From Nematostella vectensis (lineage: Eukaryota; Cnidaria; Anthozoa; Actiniaria; Edwardsiidae), in contig NC_064042.1 in assembly GCF_932526225.1 (NCBI RefSeq), positions 14,517,040 to 14,581,039 of the forward strand: a stretch of DNA of 64,000 bases, in the 5' to 3' direction. Below, piece by piece: positions 59,870 to 64,000 of the stretch (position 1 is its first letter; the number at the start of each line of letters is the position of its first letter). The position numbers and the translations under genes are program-made. The notes below the pieces were generated by a model that worked only from the letters and a program-made list of their open reading frames with translations, did not search any database and was not told where the DNA came from.

Positions 59870-62520
59870 CTCTTAAGCCCTCGAGGAAATGAAGAACTTT
59901 AAATCCTTTTTTCTCTGCATCAAGTGTCTGGTTTATTTGTCTTGATGACGGGGTGACAAGGTATTACATCAAAAAAAGTTCTCCTATCCAATCAGGTAAA
60001 AATATTTTTTTTAAGATCGCGATTCTTTTAGTTGATAACGGTTTTTAGCTTTGGCTACGTGAGTTAACACTTGTAAGATTATTACATAATTCCAGCGGCA
60101 TTATGACTTTTGACTAAATTTTTCTTCAAGATTAGAAAACGCTTGGCGTTTGTTCAGAAAAAAAATTGATTATAAGTTGCTCGTATTGTTATAGCAGTTT
60201 CAGGCAAGACTAAGCTGGGTTTAAGATAGGTGTTAAAATTTAATTTTTTTACTTTTGTGTTTGAAATTATTGTGTTGCCTGTTAATAAACAAATTTGCAT
60301 AAAGGGAAAACCCATTATTTCTTTCAAATTTCACTTTTTCTTTGCACATTTCTACTGAGCACTTCCACTTGGCCCGTCAAATGGGCTAGTTAAAACTGCA
60401 CATGTATATGCAAAGAGACTTTATTTCCTTTTACATATGATTTCTCTTTATAGAATGGTTTACACTGAAAACTGTGCAATCTACGATGGAAACTATAAAA
60501 AGCTGAAGCCAGTTTGTGCTCTAAAATCTCTAGAATAATTATATTATTGGAACAATTATATTAAAACTTATATTTTTAGACCGAAATAAAAAAAACTATA
60601 TTTCTATCGAAAATAATCGAGAGAAAGATTGAACAGAATAAGGAAATAAAAAAAAAAACAGTCAAAAACACATATATACAGTCTGCCAATAAAGATTGTT
60701 CGTTCCTTGCTACTCAATTAAAATAAAAGCTAAAGCTTACAATTCACGTTCAAAATGCTCGAAACAATATTTGGGTGACCAATTTAATAAAATAGCTGTC
60801 CTCGAGTGCATCAAGTGTTGAGCCGTTTAACTTGAAAGTCATAAAAATCAAGCAATTCGCTACTCTTTCCTATGACGATATCGCCACAGAATCTTGAGCC
60901 TGACGTCAAACGGTAGCCCTATGGCAACTCTTTGTGAGGTACTAAAGTGAAAATCTTCTTGTTAGCGGTTCGATTATTGTAGTGAACGCTACAAGCACGG
61001 TTGTCTTCCCAATACAAATTTCCTTTTTTTTAGGAAGTCAACAATTAATACATTCGCCGAATTAGTTTTGGTAATCACGACGTGAAATTACCAATGTCAG
61101 GTACGCCGACAAGTCACACGATTCCCACCGAGCATCGCCCGAGGCCTTCCGATACTTAGTCGATTAGTCGACAACTTCGATTGTATCTTTTTTCCTCGAC
61201 CTCAGAATTGGTCTATGTAATAACTCCATAGCTGCTTTTAATTCCGTTTTGCAATCTAAACATTAATAAACCATACTTGTCTGCAATTCGATGGGTTAAG
61301 CTTTTGCCCTGTTTCCGCGTATTCTACCGGGTTCATGCCGTCAACAAACGTTAGCCAATCTCAACGCAACACTGAGAACAGACCTCTTTAAGGTGGAAAA
61401 ATCATTATTGGTTTCGTCTTTTGTCGAATGCCATAAAAAGGCTTGCTACTAAATATCAAGCGTGAAGACGGACACTTCTGTTGCGCTTGCGCAAACTGTC
61501 AACATTTCTTCTCTATCATAAATCCTGTGAAACCAAAGAACATACAATTGTATAACGGTCTCAAAACTCCTGTTCTTTTTTATTATTCGCGTGTTAAAAT
61601 GGAAAAGAAAAGAGGAAAAGAAGCGTTAAAAAACAGAGTTACCCTTATTCCTTATACTGAAAGTGATTGATAACGACTGAATTATCGATATTGAGTACTC
61701 TATTACGAGTCACTGAGATCACGCAAACTAAATCATAAATTTCTAGAAATAATCTGATTTAACTTTTTGAATAGCATGCGTGGGGGATGTTTTGTTCCAT
61801 GCACCGTTTTTCCCTCGGAAGGGTTAAAGGCGGTTCCGCCGAGACAATGCAAGAGGAAAATAATTCATTTGAGACATAATCTTCTTCAGAGATGTCACAA
61901 AATAAATTAAAAAAAGGAATAGAAAGATCAACAACTTTCCTGTGATTAACGTCGTGTTTTGGTTGCTATCAATAAAACGAAGGGACGTTTTTGTTTTATT
62001 ACTCATTTTTGATTCTACTATATACGTGACTGATATTCGGGCGAAAAAACTTTTATTGATACAACACCGTAAACAGAAGATTTAATCTGAATGGGAAGTG
62101 ATCTAAACGGCACATCAGGCGAACGTTCATTCTACAATAAAAGCTTGAGAGGTTAGGAAGGAAAGCAGAGAGAGAGAATAAGATTTGGACACAGTTCTTG
62201 ACTTTGAAAGATTGGAGACTTTTAGGTAAACATTTATTACAGAACAACGAACCACACTTGAAAAACTTGACTCGGTAAAAAGGTAGGAAGTGGGCGTCGA
62301 AATAAAAGAAGATTTCCAAAAAATACCCTTTGGATGAGAATAATGAAGACACTATTTTAACAAACGTTTTACTTGACAAGGGATGAGTTACGGAGTTGAT
62401 CAAAATTGTATATCACATTACCATCAAACCATTAACTGCTTTTTATATTCAATTGAAACAGGAAACTCACAAGTATAAGACCACTTGAAGTTGGAAAAAG
62501 AGGAGAAAGAATCCACTCAC
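59870..62520. other. AT-rich stretch, no gene supported
   Basis: Contains the upstream region of GPCR 2. A possible acceptor TTTTTATATTCAATTGAAACAG ends at 62461, some 65 bases before its ATG, so a 5' UTR intron is conceivable. No other exon-like frame is convincing. Confidence 0.4.
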
Positions 62521-62527
62521 TTCGCAA

Positions 62528-63613
62528 ATGGAACATATCAGCAACACTAGCACAAGTCTTGATAACACAAGTGAATCTGGGACAACAGACCCTGTTGGCT
62601 CAAATCATCTTAGAACCATCAAGCTGACATTGTACACACTTATCTTCCTCGTAAGCGCAGCGGGGAATACCTTGGTTTGTATTGTCATCTTAAAACGCAA
62701 GAAAATGAAGACCGTCACGAATTACTTCATTCTAAACCTTGCGGTGGCCGACCTGGCGTTGACTTGTATTTGTATTCCGTTCGATATCCCTGTTCAGGAG
62801 ATGGGCTACATCTGGCCTTACGGTGCCGTCATGTGCAAGGTCTTGTACCCACTACAAACTCTAACTCTCTTCGCGTCCGTTTATACGCTCACCGCAGTGA
62901 GTCTGACGAGGTACTGGGCGATCGTTCACCCTCTCCGCAAACAGTTAAGCGTCTCTAAGGCCAAGACCCTAGTCATAGCTATCTGGGTGCTCTCCCTGCT
63001 TCCCGTGGCTCCTTACATGAATTCATTATCATACGTACCGCATTCCAAGTACTGCGAAGAGAACTGGGACAATCACAACGCAAGGAAGGGCTACACAGCG
63101 TCCCTATTCGCCTTTCAGTATGTCATCCCATTGACAATCATAGCTACAGCTTACTGTAGCATCACGCGCGAACTCAGTAGACGGACCATAGAGAGCGCAT
63201 GCGTACGAAATCAACAACACAAAGAGACGAAGAAGGTAGTACGCATGCTCATGATTGTGACTTTACTGTTCGCAGTGTGCGTTTTACCGAACAATGTCAT
63301 GTGGCTTTGGCTCGACTTCGGCGCGGCGGATAAAAGCTTCAAGTATTTCTGGGATGTGGTGGCATTTTGTCACGTGTGGACGTTCCTAAATAGCGCAGCC
63401 AACCCAATTTGCTATACAATCTTAAACGAGAATTACCGTAAGGAGATACAAATAGCGTTCATGGAGTATAGGAGGAAAAGGGTGAAACGCAGGAGTGACA
63501 GTGACCCAACTCAATTTCGGTCCGTTCATAGGGAGAGCTTAAACGCAATGCTTACATTACTTATACCGAATAGTAAGACCAAATCCTCGACGACACAGTT
63601 ATCGTTTGTATAA
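62528..63613 (+). CDS. Class A (rhodopsin-like) neuropeptide-type GPCR 2
   Basis: 361 codons, intronless, ATG to TAA. Landmarks: GN in TM1 (N47), D75 in NLAVAD of TM2, C103 and C176 for the extracellular disulfide, TRY at 127-129, P201 in TM5, CVLP with P254 in TM6, NPICY at 292-296 in TM7, then a basic tail (YRRKRVKRR). N-glycosylation sequons at N6 and N13. Same subfamily as GPCR 1: conserved MWLWLDFG after TM6 and NSAANP in TM7 in both, with loop 3 and the tail diverged. Residues 57-123 are encoded by the 201-bp block nearly identical to GPCR 1. It probably acts at the plasma membrane as a G-protein-coupled neuropeptide receptor; ligand and G-protein class are unknown. An upstream ORF start is not favoured, since this ATG gives a normal-length N-tail. 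Confidence 0.93.
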   Translation: MEHISNTSTSLDNTSESGTTDPVGSNHLRTIKLTLYTLIFLVSAAGNTLVCIVILKRKKMKTVTNYFILNLAVADLALTCICIPFDIPVQEMGYIWPYGAVMCKVLYPLQTLTLFASVYTLTAVSLTRYWAIVHPLRKQLSVSKAKTLVIAIWVLSLLPVAPYMNSLSYVPHSKYCEENWDNHNARKGYTASLFAFQYVIPLTIIATAYCSITRELSRRTIESACVRNQQHKETKKVVRMLMIVTLLFAVCVLPNNVMWLWLDFGAADKSFKYFWDVVAFCHVWTFLNSAANPICYTILNENYRKEIQIAFMEYRRKRVKRRSDSDPTQFRSVHRESLNAMLTLLIPNSKTKSSTTQLSFV

Positions 63614-63785
63614 AACCATGTGTGAGTAACAGACAAACACATTATCAAAGAGATTTTAAAAAAAAGTACTGTGGGGAACAGCCGACCGAAGTTGGTGCTA
63701 CATGCTTTTAAGCAGGTGCTGGAAGATGAAAACCTTATTTTCTTTTCTGTTTTTATTTGCGCATGGCGAAATTACAAAAATTACG

Positions 63786-63791
63786 AATAAA
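63786..63791 (+). promoter_or_regulatory. Candidate polyadenylation signal of GPCR 2
   Basis: AATAAA, 173 bases after the stop codon, in an A-rich context. Such hexamers are common in AT-rich DNA, so position is the main support. Confidence 0.4.
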
Positions 63792-64000
63792 AAAAGCGAA
63801 AGAAATGTAGCGAAAACATTTGATTAATAGTGAAAAAGAACTGAAAATACTGTACTCTCTCTGGGGATTCAAAATTCGAAACCTCTTAGATCCCTTAAAA
63901 GGCACTCAGGAATATAAAATTATCGCTTATTGCCCGCTTCGATTTATTTTTACCACAATAGAAACCCAAACGTTTCTATATTGTTTTCAAAACACCTGTT

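Noticed and set aside
62677-62958. 93-codon ORF inside GPCR 2, and the matching 12068-12361 ORF in GPCR 1
   Set aside because: Alternate-frame shadows of the receptor genes; they look alike only because of the converted block.

Overview
The window is a stretch of animal genome, most likely cnidarian and probably anthozoan. That taxonomic call is an inference. It rests on intronless rhodopsin-type neuropeptide receptor genes, an AT-rich background crowded with minisatellites and short inverted-repeat DNA elements, a CR1/L2-like LINE remnant, and GT/AG-bounded exons. There are no operons, no Shine-Dalgarno sites and no bacterial gene density. Only two genes look intact. Both are single-exon class A GPCRs: one on the minus strand near 12 kb and one on the plus strand near 63 kb. 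They are paralogues.

Layout. 0-5 kb: a 21-bp minisatellite, a G-rich minisatellite, then two phase 1-1 exons (an Ig-like domain with a premature stop, and a Pro/Thr stalk) of a broken cell-surface gene, followed by an inverted partial copy of the minisatellite and the Ig intron/exon boundary. 6.8-8.3 kb: a 36-bp minisatellite and CAGG/GATA microsatellites. 8.3-10.9 kb: a degenerate LINE on the minus strand. 11.5-12.6 kb: GPCR 1. 16.5-17.8 kb: a dispersed repeat interrupted by a small hAT-like element, then a 14-bp minisatellite. 19.7-20.7 kb: nested MITEs and another copy of the dispersed repeat. 26 kb: a 46-bp minisatellite. 28-34.8 kb: scattered short MITE-like elements and an 87-bp tandem repeat. 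37.35-43.3 kb: four near-identical tandem copies of a unit of about 1.46 kb. 45 kb: a LINE tail and (GATA)99. 53-54.6 kb: a long-TIR DNA element and a second small MITE. 57.9-59.9 kb: tandem duplications. 62.5-63.6 kb: GPCR 2.

Three observations stand out. First, every unit of the 1.46-kb array carries a sequence that folds by hand as a type I hammerhead self-cleaving ribozyme. The array therefore looks like a large retrozyme or Penelope-type element whose transcripts could self-cleave into monomers of 1.45-1.49 kb. Related, diverged pieces of the unit lie at 16.5 and 20.5 kb. Second, the two GPCR genes share a 201-bp block with a single difference, flanked by clearly diverged sequence. This is the signature of a recent gene conversion between inverted paralogues 50 kb apart. 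Third, the Ig-like domain lacks both canonical cysteines and sits in a rearranged, inverted-duplicated locus.

The two GPCRs probably act at the plasma membrane as neuropeptide receptors. Nothing in the window identifies their ligands. Everything between the listed elements is AT-rich sequence in which I could not support a gene.
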